Assembly: GCA_016873805.1 (NCBI GenBank)
Contig: VGVZ01000006.1
Span: 62,001 to 126,000 of the forward strand
DNA: 64,000 bases
Origin: Ignavibacteria bacterium
GTDB taxonomy: Bacteria > Bacteroidota > Ignavibacteria > UBA10030
Reading direction: 5' to 3'
Shown in pieces: positions 46,779 to 56,187 of the stretch. The position numbers were made by a program, and so were the translations under genes. The notes beneath the pieces were generated by a model. The model ran no database searches. It worked only from the letters and a program-made list of their open reading frames with translations, and was not told the origin of the DNA. The stretch's first letter is position 1. Each line of letters starts with the position of its first letter.

Positions 46779-46807
46779 AATATAGGAAAATAATAGAGCG
46801 AATTCAA
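46779..46807 (-). promoter_or_regulatory. sigma-70-type promoter of the FabL-like gene
   Basis: Minus strand TTGAAT (46807-46802), 17 bases, TATATT (46784-46779). Leader about 30 bases. The promoter overlaps the 3' end of glmS by a few bases only outside the stop. Confidence 0.72.
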
Positions 46808-46812
46808 AACCT

Positions 46813-48651
46813 CTATTCCACGGTCACACTCTTGGCAAGATTCCGGGGCTGGTCGACATTGGTGCCACGACTCACGGCCATCCAATACGAGAGGAGCTGG
46901 AGCGGAATGATATTGAGGATCGGTCCGAAGAAACCGAACGTGTGAGGGACTCTGATGACGTGATCGACCATCTTGGCAATTTCCTCATCGTCTTCATTCG
47001 CGACGGCGATAATCCGCCCCTTGCGAGCGCGCACTTCCTGGATGTTGCTGGCGACCTTTTCGTAAATCGCATCTTTCGGCACGACAAACACGACGGGCAT
47101 ATGTTCATCGATCAGCGCAATGGGACCATGCTTCATTTCCGCGGCGGGATATCCTTCGGCGTGGATGTACGAAATTTCCTTGAGCTTGAGTGCCCCCTCG
47201 AGGGCGACGGGGAAATTCGCACCGCGTCCAAGATAGAGGAAGTTGCGCGCATCCTTGTATTGTTCTGCGATTGATCTCAGTTCATCGGCATGATCGAGAA
47301 CGCGTGCTGCTTTATCGGGCAAGGATTGCATTTCTTTTGCAAGCACCGCTCCGTCCTTTTGACTCATCCCCTTCGCCCTGGCGAGGAACAACGTCACGAG
47401 CGCAAGGACAGTGAGTTGAGAGGTGAATGCTTTGGTCGAAGCAACCCCAATTTCGGGTCCGGCGTGGATGTAAACGCCGGCTTCAGTCTCCCGAGCAATG
47501 GTGCTTCCGACGACATTCACAATGCCCAGCGCCGTCGCGCCTTTGGATTTCGCAAGTCGCAATGCCGCAAGGGTATCCGCGGTCTCGCCGCTCTGACTGA
47601 TCGCGAACACAACATCCTGGGACGTGACAATCGGATTGCGGTAACGGAATTCAGAGGCGTATTCGACTTCTGTGGGAATCCTGGCAATCTGCTCAAGCAT
47701 ATACTCCCCGACCAGTCCTGCATGCCACGATGTCCCACATCCCAGGAGGATGACGCGTCGCGCATGAATAATCTTCTCGGATACGCCGCTGAGCCCGCCG
47801 AGCTTCACGTCCCCCGACTCCACAAGCAACCGTCCACGGATCGCGTTCCGAATCGTCTCCGGTTGTTCATGAATCTCTTTGAGCATGAAGTGATCGTATC
47901 CCCCCCGCTCGATCTGGGCAAGATCGAATGTGAGTTCGTGCACCTCTTTGTCAACCGTAACATCTTCGATCGTAGTGGTGCGAAATCCTCCCGCGGAGAT
48001 TTCCGCGATTTCGCCGTCCTCGAGGTAGGCAACGTGTCGGGTATATTCGACGATGGCGGCCGCATCAGCGGCGACAAGATGTTCCCCCTCGCCGACGCCG
48101 ACGATCAACGGACTTCCCATCCGCGCCGCAATCATGTTGTCGGGTTCCCGGCTCGAAAGGACCACCAGCCCGTAGGTCCCCTCGACATCCCGCAGCGCGA
48201 TCCGGACGGCTGTGAACAAATCCCCCGCACGGCGATATGTTTGTTCGATCAGGTGGGCAAGAACTTCCGTGTCGGTCTCGCTCTTGAACCTGTGGCCATC
48301 GCGGATGAGCTTCGTCTTGATCGATCGATAGTTTTCGATAATCCCGTTATGAATGACGGCGATCGTCCCGGAACAATCGGTATGAGGATGGGCATTGGCG
48401 TCATTCGGCTCACCGTGGGTTGCCCAACGCGTATGTCCCATTCCCACTGTTGAGGATGCAGATCCACCGTCTCTCTCCACCAGCTGCGCCAAATCGGCGA
48501 CCTTGCCCGCACGCTTCTGCACGCGCAGCTGCCCTCCGTCGATGACGGCGATTCCGGCCGAGTCATAGCCGCGATACTCCAGTCGTCTGAGCCCCTCAAG
48601 AATGACCGGGATGCACTGCTTGGGTCCGATGTATCCAACAATGCCGCACAT
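46813..48651 (-). CDS. glmS: glutamine--fructose-6-phosphate aminotransferase
   Basis: Makes glucosamine-6-phosphate for peptidoglycan and LPS. N-terminal Ntn glutaminase begins with Cys2 (MCGIVGYIG) and contains GHTRWATHGEPNDANAHPH; two SIS sugar-isomerase domains follow, and the C-terminus is PRNLAKSVTVE as in the family. Length 612. The ATG has AAGGGGGAT 6 bases upstream, 2 bases after the pgeF stop. No glmS ribozyme is present upstream. Confidence 0.97.
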   Translation of the reverse strand: MCGIVGYIGPKQCIPVILEGLRRLEYRGYDSAGIAVIDGGQLRVQKRAGKVADLAQLVERDGGSASSTVGMGHTRWATHGEPNDANAHPHTDCSGTIAVIHNGIIENYRSIKTKLIRDGHRFKSETDTEVLAHLIEQTYRRAGDLFTAVRIALRDVEGTYGLVVLSSREPDNMIAARMGSPLIVGVGEGEHLVAADAAAIVEYTRHVAYLEDGEIAEISAGGFRTTTIEDVTVDKEVHELTFDLAQIERGGYDHFMLKEIHEQPETIRNAIRGRLLVESGDVKLGGLSGVSEKIIHARRVILLGCGTSWHAGLVGEYMLEQIARIPTEVEYASEFRYRNPIVTSQDVVFAISQSGETADTLAALRLAKSKGATALGIVNVVGSTIARETEAGVYIHAGPEIGVASTKAFTSQLTVLALVTLFLARAKGMSQKDGAVLAKEMQSLPDKAARVLDHADELRSIAEQYKDARNFLYLGRGANFPVALEGALKLKEISYIHAEGYPAAEMKHGPIALIDEHMPVVFVVPKDAIYEKVASNIQEVRARKGRIIAVANEDDEEIAKMVDHVIRVPHTFGFFGPILNIIPLQLLSYWMAVSRGTNVDQPRNLAKSVTVE

Positions 48652-48653
48652 AC

Positions 48654-49382
48654 TTAATCCCCCTTCTCAGAGATAATTCCAAGAATTCCCATCATACGTC
48701 CCGACCTGTGCCCATCCCGGCGATAGGAATGAAACACATGCGGAGCACAGATCGTGCACCACTCACTCGTTTCGATATTTTCGGAACGGCATCCTGACTC
48801 GACAAGCTGTCGAATATTCTCCGCCACAAGATCCAGATACATCGCTCCTTCCCGACGGTGAATCACTTCGGACCTGAATTGACCCGCAACATCCTCGCCC
48901 ACTGCATAACAGCACCTCCGAGCAGACGCTCCGAGATGGGCGAAGAGATCCTCCGGACGCGAATGAAAATGCTCCCGCATCTTTGCCACCGCACAAGTGA
49001 TGATTCCTGCGGCAGATCCTTTCCAACCGGCATGGATGACTCCGATCGCCCTTTTGCTCGGATCAAAAAGAAAAATCGGCACACAATCGGCAACCGTCAC
49101 CGCCAGGAAAAGGTCTCGCCGATCCGTCACCAGGCCATCGACATCAATATATGACCCCGCGCCGTCTGCAAACATCACATGTGAGGAATGGCATTGTACA
49201 GGGATCGCAATTTGATCTTCCGCACATCCCACCAGTTTGAAAAACGCTTCTCGATTCCGCCGCACATGCTCGGGATCATCTCCCACTCGAAAACTCACAT
49301 TCATTCCATATGGTTCGGAACTGAATTCTCCCTCCCTGGTGGAAAGACCGAATCGAAGGGACGAATGCCTCCGGACAAACAT
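48654..49382 (-). CDS. pgeF: purine nucleoside phosphorylase / laccase-domain protein (YfiH/PgeF family)
   Basis: About 242 residues of the Cu-oxidase_4 family: ADCVPIFLFD, VIHAGWKGSAAGI and GASARRCCYAVGEDVA give the Cys/His metal site. Relatives have purine nucleoside phosphorylase/adenosine deaminase activity, or edit a wrong amino acid in peptidoglycan precursors (PgeF in E. coli). The open frame continues to 49454 inside the upstream kinase gene; ATG 49382 (MFVRRHS) gives the normal N-terminus. Its position before glmS fits a cell-wall role. Confidence 0.9.
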   Translation of the reverse strand: MFVRRHSSLRFGLSTREGEFSSEPYGMNVSFRVGDDPEHVRRNREAFFKLVGCAEDQIAIPVQCHSSHVMFADGAGSYIDVDGLVTDRRDLFLAVTVADCVPIFLFDPSKRAIGVIHAGWKGSAAGIITCAVAKMREHFHSRPEDLFAHLGASARRCCYAVGEDVAGQFRSEVIHRREGAMYLDLVAENIRQLVESGCRSENIETSEWCTICAPHVFHSYRRDGHRSGRMMGILGIISEKGD

Positions 49383-49407
49383 CGGCCGACGATCAATAGA
49401 CTCAGGA

Positions 49408-52400
49408 TCATGCGTGGGTTTTGACGGGAAGGGTGATCTCGATCGTTGTTCCAACGCCCACCTTGCTTGTGATTGTGATCGAGCCGTTCAGATCCTCGAT
49501 GATCTTCTTTGCAATCGCCAGTCCCAGCCCCATTCCCTCCGATTTCGTCGAGAAGTTCGGCTCGAAGACCCGCGCCAGCAGCGGCTCAGGAATGCCCGGA
49601 CCGGAATCTTGGATGCGGATGATGCACGCCCTGTCGTGTGTCTCGGAAGAGAGAACGATTGTTCCCCCGCCTTCCATCGCCTGGATCGCGTTCCGCACAA
49701 CGTTGATGAAGACGCGTCTCAACTCATCACGATCCGCGACGAGGTCCGGGTCAGTATCCGCAAAATTCGATTCAAATTCAATTTCCTTCACCTCGCGAAA
49801 GAGATCAATGGTCTCTTGCAGAACACGGTTCACCTTGACATGTTCGAATCTCCTCTGCGGCATACGAGCGAATTGTGAGAATTCACTTGCGATGCGCGTC
49901 AACGCGTCGATCTGCTCCATCACGGTTTGAGAAACGGTCTGAACGATCTCATCAAAATTCGAGACTTTGTCTTTGAAGGCCTGCCGCAAATGCTGGATCG
50001 AAAGCTTCATCGGTGTGAGGGGATTCCGAATTTCGTGCGCAACCTGCTTGGCCATCTCTTTCCACGCCATTTCACGCTCAGCCTTTGCGAGCTCGAATCG
50101 ACTCTCTTTGATCTCGGCCGTCATCTCATTGAAAGCCTCAACAAGTTCACCGATTTCATCTCTTGATCGAGGGGCAACCTGGATGTCGAGATTCCCCTCC
50201 CCAATTTCTCGTGCAGCCCGGGTCAACACACGAATTGGACCTGCCAGGGTGTACGCCAGCACGATCGCAGTCCCGACGACGAGAACAAGGATGGCGATGT
50301 AGATGCTGAGAAAGAAGACGTTCCTCTCGACGAGTTCGATTTCCAACTCGGCTTGACGAAAGAGTGTGGGCACAGCGATGACACCGAGCGTCCGTCCATC
50401 GATGACGATCGTTTGATATCCGACCGCATAATCCGTTTCGCCGACTCTGTCCTGTCCGATGTATCTGGTGCGGCCCAGCACAAACAGGTTGGCATAGGCA
50501 TCGGCGGGCAGACGCGGATCAAGTATCGTTGCGGCATACAACTCCGGGCGACTGCTTGCCTGGAGGTACGAACGTCCGTAGACCGAAAGGTCGATTCCGA
50601 GCTCCGATGCGAGGATGTCACAGAAGTCGTTGGTGATTCCCTCCTGGAAGTCAAGTTCAGATGAGATAGCCCCAAGCATTCGACGGTGCACGAGGTCAAG
50701 ATGCTGAGATAATTCACGATCGATGCTCGATTCCAGCCGTTCCACTGCGAATTGGGTATTGTAGTATGCCAGAAGGAAGAGCGGCGCGATCGAGAGGAGT
50801 GCAAACGCGGCGATCAACTTGGTTCTGAAACCGAACCCCCGCGGCCCAGTCGCGGATCGTCGCCTCCACATTCGTACTGCTCCCAGCACAACGGAGAGGA
50901 GCGCGTAAATCAGAAAGAGGCGCGCAAGGTTTGAAACGTGCCATCGAAGCGTCGGTTCCTCCAGAGCAACCGCGACGATTCTTCCCGGCGTTGATCGATC
51001 CTCCACAAACAGCGTTTTGAATGACCTGTCCCCGCTTGTCAGTCGGTGCCAGGCCTTTCCATCCGCCGCTGTACGGATCATCTCCCTCACCTTCTCGTCG
51101 AGCGGCATTCCGGCTGCAAACGAATTGTCGGAGGTTGCCGTCAGCGCGTTGTCCTGATACTCGGTCACGATGATGTCTCGAAGTCTTCCGAACCATTCCG
51201 ATTCATCGATCCGACTCAGAGGATGATTCACATCCCCCCGGAAGAAAGTGGGCGGACTCGCCGAAAGCATCAATGAGACGATCGCATGTAATTGACCCTG
51301 CTCGTTCCGGATGGTCCCCCAGATGCCGTAGTATTTGATTGTGGCTGTCGGCGTTCGCCGCTCTACCACCTGGAGCATTTCCTCATCGTATTCGTACAAT
51401 CGTCTGAGAAACTCCGTTTCCTCGTACGTTGTCAAACCAACGGAAAACTTGCTCCGCAGTTCACCAGCTGCGTCGTACAGAAAAACTCCGGAATTGTATC
51501 CCTCGCGACTCATCAGAGTTTCTGCCCACAACGCAAGCGCATCCCCTGAGGAAGTTTCCCGGAGTCCGCCTTCCTGTGACTTACGTTCATCAAACTCAGC
51601 AACGATGGCTTGCAGGCCATCGGAGACAACAAATGACAACCAACTGTCCGCCGGACGAACGAGCCGTTTGGCCAGCGACTCGACATCCTGTTCATCTTTC
51701 CTGTGCGATTGGAAGTTGAGCGCCAACGCGTGCCCGACGAAGGAGAGGATGATCAGCATCCCGAGGGAGAGAAGCGATGAGGTTCCCATACTCATGCGGC
51801 TGTCCTGCAGCCGTCGAGAAACAATAAGCGAGGCCGACCCGCTGCCGTACACTACTAGCGGAAACACCCAAGGAACCTGGGAATGATGATCAAACAATGA
51901 AAATGCCACCCACGCCACAACGAAGAGAAGAGAGAGAAGAAGCCAACGGTTGGAAGATCCCAATGCTCCCGCTCGTCCGGCCTGAATCCATGAAACCCTC
52001 ACGACAAGGCTCGCAATCATCAGAAGGCCGATCGTCAGCAGCAACGCGTTCAGGTGCATGACTCCAGTCGTCAGCGGCGGCAGCAGGCGAGTCGGGTCAT
52101 TGTACCAGATTGTGGAATCGAAGTGAAAACTCCGGATCGCAGCCCCGTACATTCTCGTCAATCCGGCGAGGAGAATGAACAGCGAGAGAACAACGAGTAG
52201 CCTCCCCAGACGGTTTGATCGATCTCCCGGGGTCTGCCGTGCGCCGTCGAAGAATGCGGAGAGCTTTTGGTACGCGTAGCTCAGCGACGCGAACGCAAGG
52301 AGGATGCTGATGAGAGTCTCCCCCGGTGATGCCGCGAGCCCCCCACCAAATGTGCTCCCATAGCGAGCCGGATCGAATAGGTCCCCGCCTATGGTTGCTC

Positions 52401-53319
52401 CTGGAAAGCCCAGGGCCAGCCATGCGTAACGAACGCCGAGGAAGGCGAGAGGTGCGGTGAGCGGTTGGGTCCAGCGAAACCGAACGGCGGACGCGAGTGA
52501 GAGTAGCACAAGTGCCAGACTGAAGATCCCAAATCCTGCCGCTGCACTGAGAATCGGCCAAATGGACTCGGAAATCATCTGCCGCGCGAACTCAGGGGAC
52601 GGCAGCGGAACCAGAACGATCGCGAGCACCTCACCATGCCGCTTCGTCAATGCAACCCGACGGTAATGGTCTCCCTGAAGATCAGACTCGACGGACCCAA
52701 GAATCAGCCGAACTGGACGTCCAATGATTTCCGAAATTGATCTTGCGAAACTTACTTGCGATATGAACCGGTTGGAAATTGGATAATTCACCTCAAACGG
52801 CTCTGCGCACGCAATCCAAAGGGATCCATCACTCGACTTCACTGCGGCAATCAGATATGTATGGAGATCACGCTGGACGATCGCAAGAAGAGAGGAATCG
52901 TTCGCAAGGAACTCACCTGCCTCTTCACTCGGCAGTTCCAACCCGCGACCGCTCCAGGCGATGGGCGTTCCGCGTGGATCGAAGACCGCCAGACTGAGTC
53001 GGTCATCCCGACGATGGGATTCGAGCCTCTCAAATGCCCGCGCAGCATCCAGTCGATCATCCGACAGAATGCAGCGAACTAGTTCGTTGTCCGATTTCAC
53101 CCCTTCGGCAACGCGATAGAGACGTTGCGCGTGCATCTGGAACTGCTCGATCACGAGATCTGCATCACGCTCCATCCGCGCTTCCTGCCATGTATCCCAG
53201 TCGGATTCGACGGTCCACATCCATCCTACGCGGACAAGCACGAGACCCAGGACAACGGCACCGAAAAAGAAAACGCCCCACAGTGCGGGGCGAGCGTACG
53301 GTTGTCGGAAACCCTTCAT
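49408..53319 (-). CDS. large multi-sensor membrane histidine kinase (NtrY-like)
   Basis: A 1303-residue kinase. An N-terminal membrane anchor is followed by a periplasmic sensor (about 40-240), a bundle of about seven membrane segments (about 250-540), a second extracytoplasmic region (about 550-790), two further membrane segments flanking a third sensor (about 830-990), a HAMP domain (about 995-1060), the H-box HEIRNPLTPMKLS with His1095, and an ATPase domain with NVVRNAIQAM, DSGPGIP and GMGLGLAIAKKI. The kinase core resembles NtrY. No response regulator lies next to it. It precedes pgeF and glmS. Confidence 0.9.
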   Translation of the reverse strand: MKGFRQPYARPALWGVFFFGAVVLGLVLVRVGWMWTVESDWDTWQEARMERDADLVIEQFQMHAQRLYRVAEGVKSDNELVRCILSDDRLDAARAFERLESHRRDDRLSLAVFDPRGTPIAWSGRGLELPSEEAGEFLANDSSLLAIVQRDLHTYLIAAVKSSDGSLWIACAEPFEVNYPISNRFISQVSFARSISEIIGRPVRLILGSVESDLQGDHYRRVALTKRHGEVLAIVLVPLPSPEFARQMISESIWPILSAAAGFGIFSLALVLLSLASAVRFRWTQPLTAPLAFLGVRYAWLALGFPGATIGGDLFDPARYGSTFGGGLAASPGETLISILLAFASLSYAYQKLSAFFDGARQTPGDRSNRLGRLLVVLSLFILLAGLTRMYGAAIRSFHFDSTIWYNDPTRLLPPLTTGVMHLNALLLTIGLLMIASLVVRVSWIQAGRAGALGSSNRWLLLSLLFVVAWVAFSLFDHHSQVPWVFPLVVYGSGSASLIVSRRLQDSRMSMGTSSLLSLGMLIILSFVGHALALNFQSHRKDEQDVESLAKRLVRPADSWLSFVVSDGLQAIVAEFDERKSQEGGLRETSSGDALALWAETLMSREGYNSGVFLYDAAGELRSKFSVGLTTYEETEFLRRLYEYDEEMLQVVERRTPTATIKYYGIWGTIRNEQGQLHAIVSLMLSASPPTFFRGDVNHPLSRIDESEWFGRLRDIIVTEYQDNALTATSDNSFAAGMPLDEKVREMIRTAADGKAWHRLTSGDRSFKTLFVEDRSTPGRIVAVALEEPTLRWHVSNLARLFLIYALLSVVLGAVRMWRRRSATGPRGFGFRTKLIAAFALLSIAPLFLLAYYNTQFAVERLESSIDRELSQHLDLVHRRMLGAISSELDFQEGITNDFCDILASELGIDLSVYGRSYLQASSRPELYAATILDPRLPADAYANLFVLGRTRYIGQDRVGETDYAVGYQTIVIDGRTLGVIAVPTLFRQAELEIELVERNVFFLSIYIAILVLVVGTAIVLAYTLAGPIRVLTRAAREIGEGNLDIQVAPRSRDEIGELVEAFNEMTAEIKESRFELAKAEREMAWKEMAKQVAHEIRNPLTPMKLSIQHLRQAFKDKVSNFDEIVQTVSQTVMEQIDALTRIASEFSQFARMPQRRFEHVKVNRVLQETIDLFREVKEIEFESNFADTDPDLVADRDELRRVFINVVRNAIQAMEGGGTIVLSSETHDRACIIRIQDSGPGIPEPLLARVFEPNFSTKSEGMGLGLAIAKKIIEDLNGSITITSKVGVGTTIEITLPVKTHA

Positions 53320-53337
53320 GAAGTTTGCGGACCGGGA

Positions 53338-53811
53338 TCAGTACAGGTTGAATTGGACAATTGCCCAGCGCCCATTTTGCCGGGCGAACGAGACGTAGAC
53401 TTGAACGGACTCCTGCGAACCCTTGTAGACGAAGGTGAGCCTCCCCGTGGCGAACAGAATGGGGGGCGTTGCATTGGTTCGCGAGAAGGCAAATGAAATC
53501 GGTTTCCGGAAGGAGAAATAGTTCTGAAGCAAGGCGGACGCCTGAGCAGTCGAGTACGTTCCTGTCTCTCCCCCGCCGACATGCATCGTCACCTGTTCGG
53601 AAAAATCTGCCGCGAAGCCGCTCACATCCCCCTCGGCCAGCTCCTTTTCGATTCTGCGGACCAACGACTGGAACTCACCTGATTGAGCTTCGCTTTCGGT
53701 TCTCCGTTGTTCGATGAGCGAATTTGCTTTGCGATCTTTCGGTCGGGGACGAACCTGAGCGATGAGATCGGCCGAGAAGAAGAGCATCAATACGATCAAC
53801 GTCAATCTCAT
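53338..53811 (-). CDS. exported DUF4783-like protein
   Basis: The 157-residue product has a signal peptide (LTLIVLMLFFSADLIAQ) and an NTF2-like alpha/beta domain with a conserved-looking end (VYVSFARQNGRWAIVQFNLY). It resembles the DUF4783 proteins found almost only in the Bacteroidota group, which have no known function. It is 18 bases upstream of the large kinase gene, so it may modulate the sensor; that is inference. Confidence 0.78.
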   Translation of the reverse strand: MRLTLIVLMLFFSADLIAQVRPRPKDRKANSLIEQRRTESEAQSGEFQSLVRRIEKELAEGDVSGFAADFSEQVTMHVGGGETGTYSTAQASALLQNYFSFRKPISFAFSRTNATPPILFATGRLTFVYKGSQESVQVYVSFARQNGRWAIVQFNLY

Positions 53812-53860
53812 GGTGTCTTCAAAGTATCAGAAAAGGGATTCAAAGTCAACGAAGAGCAAG

Positions 53861-53896
53861 ACCACTCATGACTCGATGTCACCACGCATGAGTGGT
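53861..53896. terminator. hairpin after the FN3 lipoprotein gene
   Basis: A perfect 10-bp stem ACCACTCATG / CATGAGTGGT with a 16-base loop lies between two minus-strand genes. T-rich sequence (TTTTCCTC) follows on the plus strand; on the minus strand only CTTGCTCTTC follows, so termination in the direction of the genes is uncertain. Confidence 0.4.
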
Positions 53897-53918
53897 TTTC
53901 CTCTTCGCCTTCGACATC

Positions 53919-54716
53919 TCAATACCTCTTGGCCTCATCCCGCGGACGAATCTGACGCACACGAATTCCGCCCAATTTCCTCAACTCCGGATTCCCTTTT
54001 GCGGTCTGATACGCCCAGTCGAAAATGATATACGACGATCGCACCTCTATCAATCGAATCTTTGCGTAGTGATCGTCCCACGTCCAGATCACATACGTGT
54101 GTCCCGCTATTGCCTCGACAGATTTCGATGGAGCCCAACCTGAGGTCGGGGCAACCGAGATGTCGTCGAGGGAGCGGGTGTACCCCATGCCTTGGATATC
54201 CGTGTCGCTCCACACGTTCAGGTAGCTCCGACCATTCACGTATTCGTAGAAGACATCGGTGTAGTCATCATCGTACGGACCTACGGAGTACGTCGAAAAA
54301 TCGTACCCCGATGCATTTGGATTTTGTCGAAAGTTGTTCAGCCGCACGTTGAATCCTTCGGGACGGGGTGTATCATAGACAACTTCCTTGCTCAAAGGAC
54401 TCTCGTTGCCGACAAAATCGAACGCAGTCAAACCATAGTAGTACGTGATGCCGTTCTTCGCGCCGCGGTCGATGAATTCGTTCGTTCGCGTCGTTCCGAT
54501 GAGTTCGTATCTACCGTCGAAGCGGTCGCTGACCCAGATTCGGTACCCATCGAGATCAGGTTCCGTATTGTGCAGCCAGTTCAGCTGGACCGCGTTGTCC
54601 AGGGAGATCGTGGTGATTCCCCGCGGACTTGCCGGCGGTGTCTCGTCGATTTCGTGAAGCCGATCGCATCCCATCAGAATTGGGGCGAAGGCAAAGATCA
54701 AGGTCAAATATCTCAT
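53919..54716 (-). CDS. lipoprotein with a fibronectin type III domain
   Basis: The 265-residue protein has a lipoprotein signal ending in LMGC (Cys17), then a fibronectin type III domain (about 28-110: PPASPRGITTISLDNAVQLNWLHN, DGYRIWVSD, TYYYGLTAFDFVGNES in segments), then about 130 residues of beta-rich sequence with many Tyr and Asp residues. It should sit on the outer membrane. GGAG precedes the ATG. It appears to be a single gene, separated from pyrC by 174 bases. Confidence 0.82.
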   Translation of the reverse strand: MRYLTLIFAFAPILMGCDRLHEIDETPPASPRGITTISLDNAVQLNWLHNTEPDLDGYRIWVSDRFDGRYELIGTTRTNEFIDRGAKNGITYYYGLTAFDFVGNESPLSKEVVYDTPRPEGFNVRLNNFRQNPNASGYDFSTYSVGPYDDDYTDVFYEYVNGRSYLNVWSDTDIQGMGYTRSLDDISVAPTSGWAPSKSVEAIAGHTYVIWTWDDHYAKIRLIEVRSSYIIFDWAYQTAKGNPELRKLGGIRVRQIRPRDEAKRY

Positions 54717-54882
54717 GTTAGGCTCCAGGATTTTTTTCGCTCCGTCGCGGTTGTGACAAACCGCGTGCCACCATGCGAGGATTCACATTCCGGAGTAAAA
54801 GAGAGCGAAAATAGCCGAGACAAGCTTTGCGGCTCACCCGGCGTTCAGAATTCTAAACAGGAATGTACTCAACCACTACCGC

Positions 54883-54898
54883 CCGGCTGATCAGCCGG
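54883..54898. repeat. 16-bp perfect palindrome over the pyrC stop codon
   Basis: CCGGCTGATCAGCCGG is fully symmetric and includes the TGA stop of pyrC. There is no T-run after it. It could be a weak transcription stop or a protein-binding site. Confidence 0.5.
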
Positions 54899-56177
54899 TG
54901 AGGAGAATCTTCCCATGATTGATGATGCCGATTGATCTTCCAACGAGGGCTCTCCCGTGAAACGGAGAGTTTTTGGATTTCGATTGAAATCGTCGGATGT
55001 CAACGGTCCAATCCATGGTCGGATCGATCAGGGTGAGATTTGCCGGCGTTCCCTCGGCAATGACGATTTCGGGAAGCCGAAGCAGACGACGAGGATTCGT
55101 TGAGAGCTTTTCGATCAACTGAAACATGGTGATATACTTCTGCCGCACCAATTCAGTTATCGACAAACCGATCGCGGTTTCGAGACCCACGATACCGAAC
55201 GGAGCAACCGTGTATTCCACTTCTTTTTCATCGATGGTGTGCGGTGCATGGTCCGTGGCAATGACGTCGATCGTACCGTCGCGCAGCCCCTCCTTCATCG
55301 CCATCACATCCTCTTGTGTCCGAAGGGGAGGATTCATTTTTGTATTTGTATCGAAGCTTTCGACCGCCGCGTCTGTAAGGGTGAAGTGGTGGGGGGTGAC
55401 TTCGCAGGAAACGTTGAGTCCCTCAGACTTCGCACGTCGGATCAATTCCACCGTGCGAGTCGCGCTCACATGCGCGACATGATACCGTGCGCTGCGAACG
55501 TACTGCAGGAGGATGAGATCGCGCGCCACCATGAGTTCTTCGGCGATGGGAGGGATTCCGCGCAACCCCAGGCGCGTGGAAACGAATCCCTCGTTCATGC
55601 TCCCTCCCTCTGTCAGCGCCGCCTCTTCGGCGTGTTGAATGACGGGTGCATCATACATCGAGCAGTACTCGAGCACTCGGCGCATGATTTCCGCGCTGGC
55701 GATTGGACTCCCGTCGTCGGAGAATCCGACAGCCCCCGCCTGAACCAGTTCCGCGATTGGCGAAAGTTCCGTTCCTTTGCGCCCCTTGGTCGCCGCAGCA
55801 ATCGGATGGACATCGACGATTCCGTCGCACACGCTTTTTCCCTTTTCATGGACGTAGCGCGCGACCGACTCATCGTCGATCGCGGGCGAGGTATTCGGCA
55901 TACAACAAATTGCCGTAAAGCCACCCGCGGCAGCGGACCGACATCCCGTTTCGATCGTCTCCTTATGTTCAAATCCCGGCTCGCGCAGGTGAACATGCAT
56001 GTCGATCAGTCCGGGGGAAACGATCTTTCCCTTCAGGTCCACCACAGTGAACAACCGATCGGCCGCAACGCTCTTTCCTACCTTCTCAATGACCCCATCG
56101 ACGATGAGAACATCGAGCGTCTCGTCACGTCCCGAGAGGGGGTCGATCAGCGTTCCATTTTTCAGATAAATGTTCAT
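54891..56177 (-). CDS. pyrC: dihydroorotase (type I)
   Basis: Closes carbamoyl-aspartate to dihydroorotate. Metal ligands DMHVHLREPG, the FTAICCMPNT loop and ATDHAPHT are present in the 428-residue amidohydrolase. The frame is open to 56240, but ATG 56177 (MNIYLKNG) has GAGG about 8 bases upstream and follows the pyrB stop by 10 bases. Third gene of the pyr operon. Confidence 0.95.
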   Translation of the reverse strand: MNIYLKNGTLIDPLSGRDETLDVLIVDGVIEKVGKSVAADRLFTVVDLKGKIVSPGLIDMHVHLREPGFEHKETIETGCRSAAAGGFTAICCMPNTSPAIDDESVARYVHEKGKSVCDGIVDVHPIAAATKGRKGTELSPIAELVQAGAVGFSDDGSPIASAEIMRRVLEYCSMYDAPVIQHAEEAALTEGGSMNEGFVSTRLGLRGIPPIAEELMVARDLILLQYVRSARYHVAHVSATRTVELIRRAKSEGLNVSCEVTPHHFTLTDAAVESFDTNTKMNPPLRTQEDVMAMKEGLRDGTIDVIATDHAPHTIDEKEVEYTVAPFGIVGLETAIGLSITELVRQKYITMFQLIEKLSTNPRRLLRLPEIVIAEGTPANLTLIDPTMDWTVDIRRFQSKSKNSPFHGRALVGRSIGIINHGKILLTG

Positions 56178-56187
56178 GACAGCATCC

